A DNA stretch of 64,000 nt from Flavobacterium tistrianum (GCF_003254545.1 NZ_QJRH01000062.1:98445-162444), one strand, 5' to 3'; positions 54,973-63,793 are shown, counted from the first letter of the stretch. A program made the numbers and translations. Notes: generated by a model not told the origin, from the letters alone.

Positions 54973-56178
54973 ATGCTGAAAATAATCAAAGTTGACAAAA
55001 ATATTGGTCTTATAGAAATTGACCACCTCTATACTGAATTATACGACGCAATTAAGAATAATTATTTAATTGATATAATAATACCTATCATGTTAAAAAA
55101 GAATTACTTAGGTATTACACCCAGTTTAATTCAGTACATATCTACTTGGATTAGATACAACCAATCTGGTAAACTCAGACTTGATATTGAAAATCCTTCA
55201 GACGATATGATTAGAGATATTTATGAAAACGAGTTTATCTTTCCGATTATTTCTTTGGTTTGGGATACAAACGGTGTTTTTGATAAATCAGGTAATAATA
55301 GTTTACGTAATAATCTAAAGATTATGCAGAATGCTACTTTTCTTAAAATGAAAAAGGTTGAAGCTTTTAAAGGAGAAAAGCTGTTGCTTACGAATTTTGA
55401 TCATTTATCTGAAAATAAAGGCATTTTACCATGTTTTGAGAGAAATGGAGAGTTCATTTCAAATGAAAACGAGTTACTAGAAAGTCTAAAGACTACAATA
55501 CATAACGATGTTTTAAAATATGACGCAACTACAAGAAAAAACTATATTGAAGAGCAATATGAATTAAATGGAATCATATATGAATTGATGAAAAACACAT
55601 TTGAATGGGCTAAGGATAATGAAACGGGTGTTCCATATGATCCAAATATTAGGGGGTTATTAATGAAGTTCTATAAAAAGACACGAGTAAAGCTTATTCA
55701 AGAGTACAATAGTAACAATGCTGTATGTGATTATTTCAAGAGCGATTTATTAAAAGAAAATGATAAAGGTGAGATATATTTTCTAGAAATATCTGTCTTT
55801 GATAGTGGTGCTGGATTTGTCCAAAAATATAAAGCATTAAATAACGATACTCAACTAAATAACATCGATATTATTAAAAAATGTCTCATAAAACATAATA
55901 CATCTGCTAAGGGACTTGACAGATTTGACAAAGGATTGGGTTTAGATCGAATCTTAAATATTCTTAATCGAAAAGGATTTTTCAGAATAAAAACAGGAAG
56001 TACATGTTTATATCGAAATTTAATTTTAAATCCTTTAAAATTGGAAGAAACCGATACAGATAATGAAATGGAGCTATTTGATTGGAGAACTGATGATAAA
56101 GACAACTTTACTGAATATGTAAATGCGTCAGGTTCAGTAATTACAATAATTTATCCATTATCCTTAAATCTAGCCTAA
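54973..56178 (+). CDS. GHKL (Hsp90/histidine-kinase-type) ATPase, cassette gene 3
   Basis: 401 residues. The N-terminal about 200 residues lack a recognised domain; a STAS-like fold is possible. Residues about 195-345 are a GHKL ATPase: N-box IIYELMKNTFEWA (E204, N208), G1-box VFDSGAGF (D277, G279, G281) and G2-box DKGLGLDRI (G321, G323). No histidine-phosphotransfer (DHp) domain is apparent, so it is not a conventional two-component kinase. It stops 1 base before the next gene, so the two are translationally coupled. Confidence 0.75.
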   Translation: MLKIIKVDKNIGLIEIDHLYTELYDAIKNNYLIDIIIPIMLKKNYLGITPSLIQYISTWIRYNQSGKLRLDIENPSDDMIRDIYENEFIFPIISLVWDTNGVFDKSGNNSLRNNLKIMQNATFLKMKKVEAFKGEKLLLTNFDHLSENKGILPCFERNGEFISNENELLESLKTTIHNDVLKYDATTRKNYIEEQYELNGIIYELMKNTFEWAKDNETGVPYDPNIRGLLMKFYKKTRVKLIQEYNSNNAVCDYFKSDLLKENDKGEIYFLEISVFDSGAGFVQKYKALNNDTQLNNIDIIKKCLIKHNTSAKGLDRFDKGLGLDRILNILNRKGFFRIKTGSTCLYRNLILNPLKLEETDTDNEMELFDWRTDDKDNFTEYVNASGSVITIIYPLSLNLA

Positions 56179-56179
56179 T

Positions 56180-58498
56180 ATGAACAATTTTTACATATAT
56201 AAGTTTGATTTTAAAGAGAAATCAAATATTATCTCATCCACAGTAATTTTTTGTAATAACAGTGTAATCAACGAAACTAATTTATCAGATGAAATAAAAA
56301 AGTTTTATCAAAACCACTCCCAGACAGATAAAATTTTTGTCATCGGAGGAGAATATTTATTTGAAAGGTTAATGGAGGTATTTGTTGATAATCAGAAAGA
56401 AACATTTAAAGGGGTACCGAGAAGGGAAGAAACTTCATTATATGAAAACGTGCATATATTTACATTTGATCGTAATAGAAATCTCAGTTTAATTAATGGA
56501 GATATCAAACTTCCTAATTCTTTTGAAGAAAAATTGTTTAATGAAGGATTACAAAATATTTTTATAAAACGAGGTGGATTAGTTGAGACCCAAGGGACAC
56601 ACCACTATGTTTTTCCTTCTGGAAAGCATTGTGATAAGTTCTTAAGAACCGGGAATATATTACTTTATAGTAGTGAAATTTACTTCATTGCATTTTCATT
56701 ATTAAAATATTATGATGAAGAGAGGCATTCTCAAATTTACTGTGATAGTTCTTCCATTAATGCAATTGCTATAGCATTAAGCGAACTTAAAAATAGATTT
56801 ATTGATGAGCCAAGTCTTACACATATAGAAAGTTTCAGTTCTTATGAGGGATTGTATAAGAATGATTTAAATTATAAAAACAATGCCCTCTTATTAATTT
56901 CAGCTTCAACATCAGGTAATATTTTAAATTATATAACTAAAGTTCATTCGGAATTAAGTCGATCTAACATTGTTGTCTTGTACTTCCTAGATATGGACAA
57001 TAGAATCTCTGAGGTAAAAGAAAACGTTTTATGCAATCTAACTGAAAATAAAGAAAATAACCCAAATGGTTTGATACTATATAGGTCATATAAAAATGAA
57101 GATTGCCAACTATGCAAAACAGGTTCGTATCCCGTTGAGGTATCAGGGGATGTTTTCTTACTAGAAAAGCCCCGTATAAATTCTATTTTAATTGGTGTTG
57201 ATGATGCAGATAAAAAATTATCAAAATTTGTTGAACAATTTAAATCTTTAAATTATAAAAATACCGTCCTTAAAACAAATTACAAGGAGAATGACCCGAC
57301 CAACAAGTATGAAATTTATATTGATTATTCTGAGATACTACAAGGAATTAAATCTACAAGATATATTAAATATAAAAATAAATTAGATGCGTATATAAAT
57401 CAATTTGTACCAAGTAATACAAGATTTATTATCCATTTAAAAGACAATTCCTCTAGAGAATTATCAGAATATATTTTAGACAAAATAAAAGATAATTATC
57501 AGCATGGCAAAGAACCTTTGTTGATTAGTCAGGATGCAAAATTATCAAAAGAAATTCCTAAAGATTGTAATGGCAGTGTTTTAGTAGTAGGATCATGCAT
57601 TTCAAATGGAAAAAATTTATTGTATTTGAGTAGAGCTTTGAGAAATTTTGAAAAACTTAGAGTTGTTTATTTTGTAGGAGTATCAAGAATGAATAATTCA
57701 AATAGTCTTAGAGTTTTAAAGAGTAATTTAAAACAAGGTAATTATGGCCCTGAGACTAGTACCTATGTTGAAGTTGAAAGTATTTCCTGTCTCAACAAAT
57801 CGAAAAAAAGTGCATGGCTATTAGAACTTGATTTTTTAAAAGACATGATTTCACTAATTAAAGATGAAGGAAATGACACTAATTCTCTTATATACTTTAA
57901 CCAAAGGAAAGATTTTATAAATAATAGTTACAGTAACACTCTAAAAGGGCTAAGTAATGAATTGTTTTATCATGTTGTTACTTCAAAACCATATAAAAAT
58001 TTGCAATTAAGAAACAATTTTGCGTTTTGGAATTTCGACAACTATGTTAAAGATGTTAATCAGTCCGATATTTATTTTACTATATCTAATATTGTAAATA
58101 GTCTAAGAAATTCTGAAAAAATTGAAAAGTCTTTATGCCAGTCATCATTTGTTAGAAATTTGTTATCTCCAGCTAATTTTAATAGATTTAATGATGGAAT
58201 AATACAAGCTTCAATACTTCGAAGTGCTACAGCGGATGAACTAAGCTATTCTATTGATTATGAAATGTCTTTTGAAATGAAAAACATTCTGGAAACATTA
58301 ATAAAATATCATGAAGAAGAACAAGGAGAGGCATTATTAGAATTTTTATATGCCATAGCCACCAGAAAGCTATCTCTTAAAACTGATCATTTAGTAGAAA
58401 TTCTAGAATTTTTAAATGTTAATTGTAATAATGATATTATTAAATGTTTTGGCTTATTTATACAAAAAAAGATTATAGATGAAATTACAATTAAATAG
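56180..58498 (+). CDS. 772-aa protein with two phosphoribosyltransferase-like halves, cassette gene 4
   Basis: No signal peptide or transmembrane segment. The first half has YVFPSGKHCDKFLRTGN (about 143-159) and IYCDSSSINAIAIALSELK (about 186-204), which resemble the orotate-PRTase-like strand and active-site helix, then LLLISASTSGNILNY (about 237-251) as a possible PRPP loop. Residues 309-316 hold a CxxC knuckle (DCQLCKTGS), as in some zinc-ribbon PRTases. The second half repeats the scheme: SILIGVDDADKKL (about 335-347) and SVLVVGSCISNGKNLLYLSRAL (about 466-487). The last 200 residues are helical. Fold assignment is by motif only and enzymatic activity is not shown. Confidence 0.55.
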   Translation: MNNFYIYKFDFKEKSNIISSTVIFCNNSVINETNLSDEIKKFYQNHSQTDKIFVIGGEYLFERLMEVFVDNQKETFKGVPRREETSLYENVHIFTFDRNRNLSLINGDIKLPNSFEEKLFNEGLQNIFIKRGGLVETQGTHHYVFPSGKHCDKFLRTGNILLYSSEIYFIAFSLLKYYDEERHSQIYCDSSSINAIAIALSELKNRFIDEPSLTHIESFSSYEGLYKNDLNYKNNALLLISASTSGNILNYITKVHSELSRSNIVVLYFLDMDNRISEVKENVLCNLTENKENNPNGLILYRSYKNEDCQLCKTGSYPVEVSGDVFLLEKPRINSILIGVDDADKKLSKFVEQFKSLNYKNTVLKTNYKENDPTNKYEIYIDYSEILQGIKSTRYIKYKNKLDAYINQFVPSNTRFIIHLKDNSSRELSEYILDKIKDNYQHGKEPLLISQDAKLSKEIPKDCNGSVLVVGSCISNGKNLLYLSRALRNFEKLRVVYFVGVSRMNNSNSLRVLKSNLKQGNYGPETSTYVEVESISCLNKSKKSAWLLELDFLKDMISLIKDEGNDTNSLIYFNQRKDFINNSYSNTLKGLSNELFYHVVTSKPYKNLQLRNNFAFWNFDNYVKDVNQSDIYFTISNIVNSLRNSEKIEKSLCQSSFVRNLLSPANFNRFNDGIIQASILRSATADELSYSIDYEMSFEMKNILETLIKYHEEEQGEALLEFLYAIATRKLSLKTDHLVEILEFLNVNCNNDIIKCFGLFIQKKIIDEITIK

Positions 58499-58924
58499 TA
58501 ATTATAAAATTTCTGGATTAATTAAATTAACTGAACTTTTCCAATCTGATGAAAAATTATGTATTATAAATCATTTATAATTTTTAGATCTTGTAATAAA
58601 TGGTTCGAATTCTGTACCGCCAAGGTCGCTAGAATTTAAAAGTTTGAACAAGTATTAATCTTTTACAATTTAGTTTTTAATGTGACCCCGAAGGGATTCG
58701 AACCATAGTATTATAAATTGAATTTGTTTTTTGACTATACTATAAGGTACATTATTATAATATCTCATTTAATTTAGTCACAAAGTTCGGGAATCATCTG
58801 CGGGCGCTTGCAAAAAATTCCCCCATAAATGCAGGATAAAAATCCTGCTTTATTGCGTTGCTTTTTGCGCTTGCTGGATGATTTCCGACTGATGTTCCAT
58901 AATTAATTTTAAAATTTAGAAATT
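58499..58924. other. Intergenic junction with tRNA-3'-end-like fragments (426 bp)
   Basis: After the cassette, sequence GGTTCGAATTCTGTACCGCC (58602-58621, plus strand) and, inverted, GTGACCCCGAAGGGATTCGA (58682-58701, minus-strand T-arm) look like tRNA 3' ends. The two share ATGGTTCGAAT as an 11-bp inverted repeat (58600-58610 / 58696-58706). A GCAGGAT/ATCCTGC hairpin lies near 58831-58850. Possible seam of an older integration. No gene seen. Confidence 0.45.
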
Positions 58925-59389
58925 ATGGAAACTTTAAATCAGAAATGGCAGATTGTATCGGAAATTGAATTAGTCTACAAATCAAAAATTAAAACCTCTG
59001 AAAGACCTCAGATCAAATCATCTAAAGACGCTTACTTACTTTTGAAATCCTCATGGGATCAGGGTAAGATAGATTATTTTGAACAATTTAAGATCTTATT
59101 TCTGAATCATTCTTTCAAAGCCTTAGGACTTTACGAAATGTCCTCAGGAGGAATAACAGGAACTATAGCAGATCTTCGCATGATATTTTCGGCAGCCCTG
59201 AAAGCAAATGCCACAAACATTATGATTACACATAATCATCCCTCAGGAAATACAAGCCCCTCAGAAGCAGATAAACATATGACTGCAAAGATCAGGCAAG
59301 CAGGCGAACTGCTGGATATAAAACTGCTGGATCATCTAATCATAACCTCGGAGACTTATTACTCCTTTGCGGATGAAGGCGCCTTGTAG
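58925..59389 (+). CDS. radC: RadC-like JAB-domain protein
   Basis: 154 residues. JAB1/MPN metalloprotease-like domain with the motif HNHPSGNTSPSEADKHM (about 97-113), the JAMM-type zinc motif kept in RadC proteins, and LDIKLLDHLIIT. The usual N-terminal HhH part is absent; this short form is common on mobile elements. The name RadC is traditional and a DNA-repair role is not established. A GGCGCC-TTGTA-GGCGCC hairpin overlaps its stop. Confidence 0.88.
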   Translation: METLNQKWQIVSEIELVYKSKIKTSERPQIKSSKDAYLLLKSSWDQGKIDYFEQFKILFLNHSFKALGLYEMSSGGITGTIADLRMIFSAALKANATNIMITHNHPSGNTSPSEADKHMTAKIRQAGELLDIKLLDHLIITSETYYSFADEGAL

Positions 59390-59394
59390 GCGCC
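59378..59394. terminator. Hairpin between radC and the HTH gene
   Basis: GGCGCCTTGTAGGCGCC, 6-bp G/C-rich stem at the end of the radC-like gene, between convergent genes. Confidence 0.55.
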
Positions 59395-59396
59395 AT

Positions 59397-60488
59397 TTAC
59401 CATTTTTTATATTGCTTTAAGTCATATTCTGTAAAGATGTCATCAGAAGCACATATGAGGGGATCCATCCAGTTGATCTTTTTTTCAGCCCAAATTATCC
59501 ATTGCTGAGTCTGATCATCTAATGGGGTTGCCTGCTTTTGAACAGCTTTTACATAATTCCGTATTTTCGTCACCTCATCAAATCTTTGTGATTCCTCAAG
59601 CAAGGCTTTGAAATCCTGCACCTCTTTTTGCTTTCTCTCAGCTTTATTCCTTTCAATGGCTTCCTGTTTTTCCCGTTCTATTTGGCGCAGTAGGCTTTCT
59701 TCCTGCCATTTCTTTTCCTTCTCTGCCATTATTTCCAGCTTGGCAACAATCCTCGCAAGTATTCCTTCCAAGGGTGTCGTACCGTCTCGCCATTCTTTCT
59801 GGTCGGAATATTTTCCCACTTGAAAAACAAATACACCTGTTGGTATTAGTTCCGTTGCGCTGTATCCTTGTTTCGAAGGTACACGTTTGTTCGCTTCACG
59901 AAGATGCACCTCGATTTCGATGCCATCCACCACTGCGACCGTATAGCCGTACTGGTTCTTTCTTAATTCATGTCCACGGTATTCAAGCAGTTTTATCAAT
60001 GCATCAATGAAGCGTAATGCCCTGGGCATAAGCGCATCAGCTACGTGCAAGAATAGTCCTTCCCTATTCGGCTCCCAGTAACTTTTGCTTTTGTCTCGTT
60101 TTTCCCAGTTATCTTTAGTAATCTGTATGAGTCTATGAGGCTTGCTAAGTCTTTCCCCAACTTCAAGGGGAGCCTTCGGATCTTTTTCAATTTCTCTTGT
60201 AAGCATTACTATAGGAGACGGAATCGGTATATGTTTTTCAGTTTCAAACTTCTTTTTCAGGATCTCCACTGTCTGTGATCCCGTATAATTCTCTGGCAGT
60301 TTTGTCTTCCATTCCCTGCCGTACCTGACCTGTACCCAGTAGCTGGCATAAGGCAGGGGAACCTGTATTTCTGCGCAGGCGGCACGAAGGCTGTAACTGG
60401 ATATGCCATAGAGTCTTGTAATCTGCTCCATGGTCTTTTTCCAAACCAGATCGTATAATTCTTCCCTTGTAAACGTGATTGTTTTCAT
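59397..60488 (-). CDS. HTH-type mobile-element protein, unknown
   Basis: 363 residues from MKTITFTREELYDLVWKK (a Met two codons upstream is possible). The N-terminal ITFTREELYDLVWKKTMEQITRLYGISSYSLRAACAEIQVPLPYASYWVQV is a helix-turn-helix pattern I recall in a family present on many mobile elements. A charged coiled coil (about 265-320, EKEKKWQEESLLRQIEREKQEA) is near the C-terminus. No enzymatic motif found. Confidence 0.7.
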   Translation of the reverse strand: MKTITFTREELYDLVWKKTMEQITRLYGISSYSLRAACAEIQVPLPYASYWVQVRYGREWKTKLPENYTGSQTVEILKKKFETEKHIPIPSPIVMLTREIEKDPKAPLEVGERLSKPHRLIQITKDNWEKRDKSKSYWEPNREGLFLHVADALMPRALRFIDALIKLLEYRGHELRKNQYGYTVAVVDGIEIEVHLREANKRVPSKQGYSATELIPTGVFVFQVGKYSDQKEWRDGTTPLEGILARIVAKLEIMAEKEKKWQEESLLRQIEREKQEAIERNKAERKQKEVQDFKALLEESQRFDEVTKIRNYVKAVQKQATPLDDQTQQWIIWAEKKINWMDPLICASDDIFTEYDLKQYKKW

Positions 60489-60872
60489 AAGCACTTTGTT
60501 TACAACCCAAAACGGCAGGAAGGTAGTTCATATTTTATCAGAAAAAATTAAAGTCTTGATAAATATCAGATATTGCTTAAATTACAAAATTGTTTATGAC
60601 TCAAACTGCAAGATGCTAGAGTAAACAAAATATAATTTATCAAGTTCCTAAGAAAAGTGGCTCAAGAAATTGACATTTAAAATAGAAATCTCAATTTTCT
60701 CTGAAGCTTTGCTTTTCAAATGTGTTTTGGAAAAAGTATTGGATGTTGCAGTTATTGCTTGCTGTGCAATTGAGCTTAAAATTGATTAATTCCGTAGTAA
60801 AAACTACTAAAATTATATCCATGTCACTATTAAAAGCATTCTACAAACCAAAGTCTTTCTGATGATTTATAA

Positions 60873-61106
60873 GTTTATTATTATATATTTGATGGTGTAG
60901 AAGAAAACATACACTTAGATTATAAAGTTGCTGATTCTATTTCAAGCACAAACAAGAAAAAAAACGAAAATTCAAAAGATGTTATTGCTTTTGCAAATTC
61001 TAATGGTGGAGTTATAATCTATGGAGTGAACAAGTATGACGAAGCGGGTATGACGATTATTGCTGTTCCATGCCAAAGAAAAATTGAAAATAATAGTGAA
61101 GATTAA
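60873..61106 (+). pseudogene. Remnant of an AlbA_2/Schlafen-like ATP-binding protein
   Basis: About 77 codons, open after a stop, reading HLDYKVADSISSTNKKKNEN, then SKDVIAFANSNGGVIIYGVN, which is the AlbA_2 core (xxFANxxGGVIIYG). It stops at TAA 61104-61106 and has no C-terminal part. An upstream short frame (60821-60862) reads MSLLKAFYKPKSF and ends in TGA, so the gene is broken at both ends. It shows that other accessory genes have been lost here. Confidence 0.65.
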
Positions 61107-61163
61107 TATTAATCAACTAAGAACTCGCTCAATTACGTGATTGGTAATTACCTATGTTGATGA

Positions 61164-61194
61164 ACGGGTAAGTTCCCGTGCCTGAGTGTGAGGC
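61164..61194. ncRNA. Two consecutive hairpins in a GC-rich patch (function unknown)
   Basis: ACGGG-taagtt-CCCGT (61164-61179) and GCCT-gagtgtg-AGGC (61180-61194) abut, in a locally GC-rich stretch (about 61160-61212) flanked by AT-rich DNA. It may be a structured RNA or an intron or recombination remnant. I cannot place it in a family. Confidence 0.35.
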
Positions 61195-61332
61195 GCAATG
61201 GGGGTATGGCGGCTGATATATTAATCAATATAATACACTTAAAAATAAGAACATTACTCAATATTAATTCTCACTGTGAGAAACTCAAATTTGCTTAATC
61301 ATTATTAATTTAATTTGTTTGTGTACATAGAT

Positions 61333-61974
61333 ATGACTTTTCTTAGTAATTACGAGTTCTGGACAATGATTGCGACAATCGTAACTAGTATAATCGCATA
61401 TGTTGCTTTATCAAGTTGGAAACAGCAGAAAAAACATGAACTTCGAATTGAAATTTTTGCCAATAGTAGAAGTGCTATGGGGATGATTAGGTCTATCAGA
61501 GATCCTATAACATTTGAAGGAGAAATAACAGATGATGTTATCATTGAAAGGCAGAGAATTAATATAGATCCTCCAACTCCTGAGGAATATAGATACATGA
61601 TTTTTCTCACTAGAACAAAAAAAACTTATGAACAGTATCAACAACTATTGCTATTAAGAGAAAAAATATGGGCTGAATACGATGAAAATCATATTTTTTA
61701 TAGGTTCTACGATTACATCTTGCAGACAACTATCGATATTAGAGATGCTCATCATGTTTGTATGCTGTTGCGAGATAGAGCAACCCTTTGCAAACCAGAA
61801 GATGCTTTTGAAAGAAGTCGAAATGAGCAAAAAATTGTTACAAAAAAAGAAGATGAGATAGAAAAATCGATGAATAACCTGTTTACTGAACTATCCGAAG
61901 AAAGAAAAAAAGGAAGAAGAGGGTCGATTAATTTTGTCCTTATTCAAGCAGTTTGCAACCTCTGGAAAAGCTGA
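61333..61974 (+). CDS. Single-TM membrane protein, unknown
   Basis: 213 residues starting MTFLSNYEFWTM (ATG 61333; the earlier TTG is discounted). One transmembrane helix (about 8-28, EFWTMIATIVTSIIAYVAL), followed by a helical cytoplasmic domain with no motif I recognise. Same strand and 70 bases before the coiled-coil gene, so they may form a two-gene unit. Confidence 0.6.
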   Translation: MTFLSNYEFWTMIATIVTSIIAYVALSSWKQQKKHELRIEIFANSRSAMGMIRSIRDPITFEGEITDDVIIERQRINIDPPTPEEYRYMIFLTRTKKTYEQYQQLLLLREKIWAEYDENHIFYRFYDYILQTTIDIRDAHHVCMLLRDRATLCKPEDAFERSRNEQKIVTKKEDEIEKSMNNLFTELSEERKKGRRGSINFVLIQAVCNLWKS

Positions 61975-62044
61975 ATCTTTACTTCGATAGTTTTTTATAT
62001 AAACTATGGAATGTAATTTTATTAAATTATAATATTTAAAACAT

Positions 62045-63466
62045 ATGGGTTTATTTGACGACAAAGAAGCAAGAAAGAAAATAGAGCATCTCGAAGATGA
62101 GAGAAAAAAAATTTGGGATAGGTTAGTTAGGCTTGAAGCTGATAATAGGAGTATTAGAGGTGAAATAGTCAAGAAAGCTTCTGAATCGCAAGGCGAAGCA
62201 GCTCAACACTCACGTAAGGCAGCGGAATTTAGGAATAAGACTGAAGAAAGATTAACAGAAGCAAATCAAAAACTTGGAGAAATTAACTCGAAACTTGCTG
62301 AGTCAGAGAAATTATTAAGCAGTATTTCTAAAAATCATGAGTTGGTTATTGAATTTAAGGCTAAAGCTGAAAATACTCATGAAGAATTTGATAAAGCTTA
62401 TAATGAACTAAAGGAAAATATAGAGTATCTAAACGATTTTATGACAGAATATCCTGATTTGGATGAAAAATTAGAGGGCATTAGCAAGTTTATTGAAGAT
62501 ATTGAAAGTAATTTATCGAAGTCAAGAACTTCTTTGACAACAATTAATACTCGAAAAAAAGAAATTGATGAATATTATCAAGAACTTTTTGGATATGAAG
62601 ATGAAAATGAAGATGGAGAAACTGTAGTAGTAGAAGGTAAAAAAGACGCATTAGAAACCACCTATGATGATTTAGAAGAAAAGCTTACAAAAGCGGAAGT
62701 TAGAATTCATACAATAAATAAAGATTTTGAAGCTAATTATAAGAACTTCGAAGAAGAACATAAAACAAACTATTCAAAAATAAATAAAGAAATAGCTAGT
62801 TTACTACCAGCAGCATTAACAGCGGGCTTAAGCTCTGCTTTTTCTACAAAGAAAAAAGAAGAAGAAACTAATTTAAGCTTAATGCAAACAAGGTTTTCAA
62901 ATGGAATTTATTTTTTGATAGCAGCTAGCTTTATACCTTTTATTGTAAGCATTGTATTGATGTCTCGTGGTGAATCATTAGATCAGGTAATTTTTAAACT
63001 TCCTCGTATGGTTTTAGGAATTATTCCTATGTACATTCCTATATTATGGTTTACGTATTCTGCAAACAAAAAATTAAACCTTTCAAAAAGGTTAATTGAA
63101 GAATATGCACACAAAGAAGTACTGAGCAAAACTTACGAAGGCCTATCTAAACAAATAAATAATTTAGATAACGATGAGCAAACAGCCGAATTAAAATATA
63201 GATTGTTGTCTAATTTTCTTCAAGTTACATCTGAGAACCCTGGTAAACTTATATCTAATTACGAGTCCTCTGATCACCCAGTAATGGAAGCACTTGAACA
63301 AAGCTATAAATTCCAACTCGCAGTTGATAAATTAGATGGAATACCTGGATTAGGAAAAGTAGCTGCAATACTTGAATCGAATACTAAGAAGAAACTTGAA
63401 GAAAAATCACATAAAATTGAAAATGCACTTACTAAAAGTGAAAATGAAAAGCAAAAATTAAATTAA
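62045..63466 (+). CDS. Coiled-coil protein with two transmembrane helices
   Basis: 473 residues. Heptad-rich coiled coils fill residues about 10-270, with an acidic loop (EDENEDGETVVVEG) near 185-198. Two transmembrane helices follow (about 287-306 and 320-340), then a helical cytoplasmic part. The segment LLPAALTAGLSSAFSTKKKEEE precedes the first helix. No catalytic motif. It might be a membrane effector or scaffold for a defence unit; that is an inference from place and build. Confidence 0.6.
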   Translation: MGLFDDKEARKKIEHLEDERKKIWDRLVRLEADNRSIRGEIVKKASESQGEAAQHSRKAAEFRNKTEERLTEANQKLGEINSKLAESEKLLSSISKNHELVIEFKAKAENTHEEFDKAYNELKENIEYLNDFMTEYPDLDEKLEGISKFIEDIESNLSKSRTSLTTINTRKKEIDEYYQELFGYEDENEDGETVVVEGKKDALETTYDDLEEKLTKAEVRIHTINKDFEANYKNFEEEHKTNYSKINKEIASLLPAALTAGLSSAFSTKKKEEETNLSLMQTRFSNGIYFLIAASFIPFIVSIVLMSRGESLDQVIFKLPRMVLGIIPMYIPILWFTYSANKKLNLSKRLIEEYAHKEVLSKTYEGLSKQINNLDNDEQTAELKYRLLSNFLQVTSENPGKLISNYESSDHPVMEALEQSYKFQLAVDKLDGIPGLGKVAAILESNTKKKLEEKSHKIENALTKSENEKQKLN

Positions 63467-63730
63467 TTACAAATGAAAAAGAAAGATCAACTGATTTTTA
63501 TTCATATAATCAAACTTGTTTCTTCATTCCATTGATAGAAAGCGAAAGGTGGGGAACAGTTTTTTTATAAAGAATCAGGATATTGACCGATGGAGTAATT
63601 AAAAATGGTACTATTAACTATCCTCTCTATAATTTTTAACCATTTTGATTTTCCCTGCGGACACAAAATTATGATGCGAATGCGATCAAACTACAATAAT
63701 CTTCAATAAAGTGGTTAGATAATTGAATGC

Positions 63731-63740
63731 TTCCCGCTAC
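63731..63740. other. attR core (ttcccgctac)
   Basis: Identical to the tRNA 3' end at 37698-37707. Immediately followed by TAAAGAAAAACACCACTTG, which also follows the second tail copy. The unit is thus the natural tRNA downstream region, separated from its tRNA by the insertion. Confidence 0.7.
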
Positions 63741-63746
63741 TAAAGA

Positions 63747-63779
63747 AAAACACCACTTGAAAAAGCTGGTGTTTTTTTT
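63747..63779 (+). terminator. Terminator, first copy in the array
   Basis: AAACACCA / TGGTGTTT stem with T tract; probably the original tRNA-fMet terminator. The same hairpin recurs about 111 bases downstream. Confidence 0.75.
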
Positions 63780-63793
63780 ATTCAAAATTTCTC

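Larger units (their letters stand above)
60489..61332. other. Decayed region with AlbA_2 fragment and structured patch (844 bp)
   Basis: Contains the pseudogene at 60873-61106 and a GC-rich hairpin patch at 61139-61220. The rest is AT-rich with no gene visible. Confidence 0.6.

Noticed and set aside
53105..58498. Two-component histidine kinase system
   Set aside because: The GHKL protein lacks a phosphoacceptor His domain and there is no response-regulator receiver nearby.
60430..60624. Short plus-strand frame upstream of the HTH gene
   Set aside because: No recognisable motif and it overlaps the start of the annotated minus-strand gene.
61139..61230. Group II intron remnant
   Set aside because: No domain V consensus, no exon junctions and no maturase gene; kept only as an unexplained structured patch.
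37634..63740. CRISPR array or diversity-generating retroelement
   Set aside because: No short direct repeats with regular spacers and no reverse transcriptase motif were seen.
37634..63740. Self-transmissible ICE
   Set aside because: No tra/T4SS or coupling-protein genes lie between the att cores.
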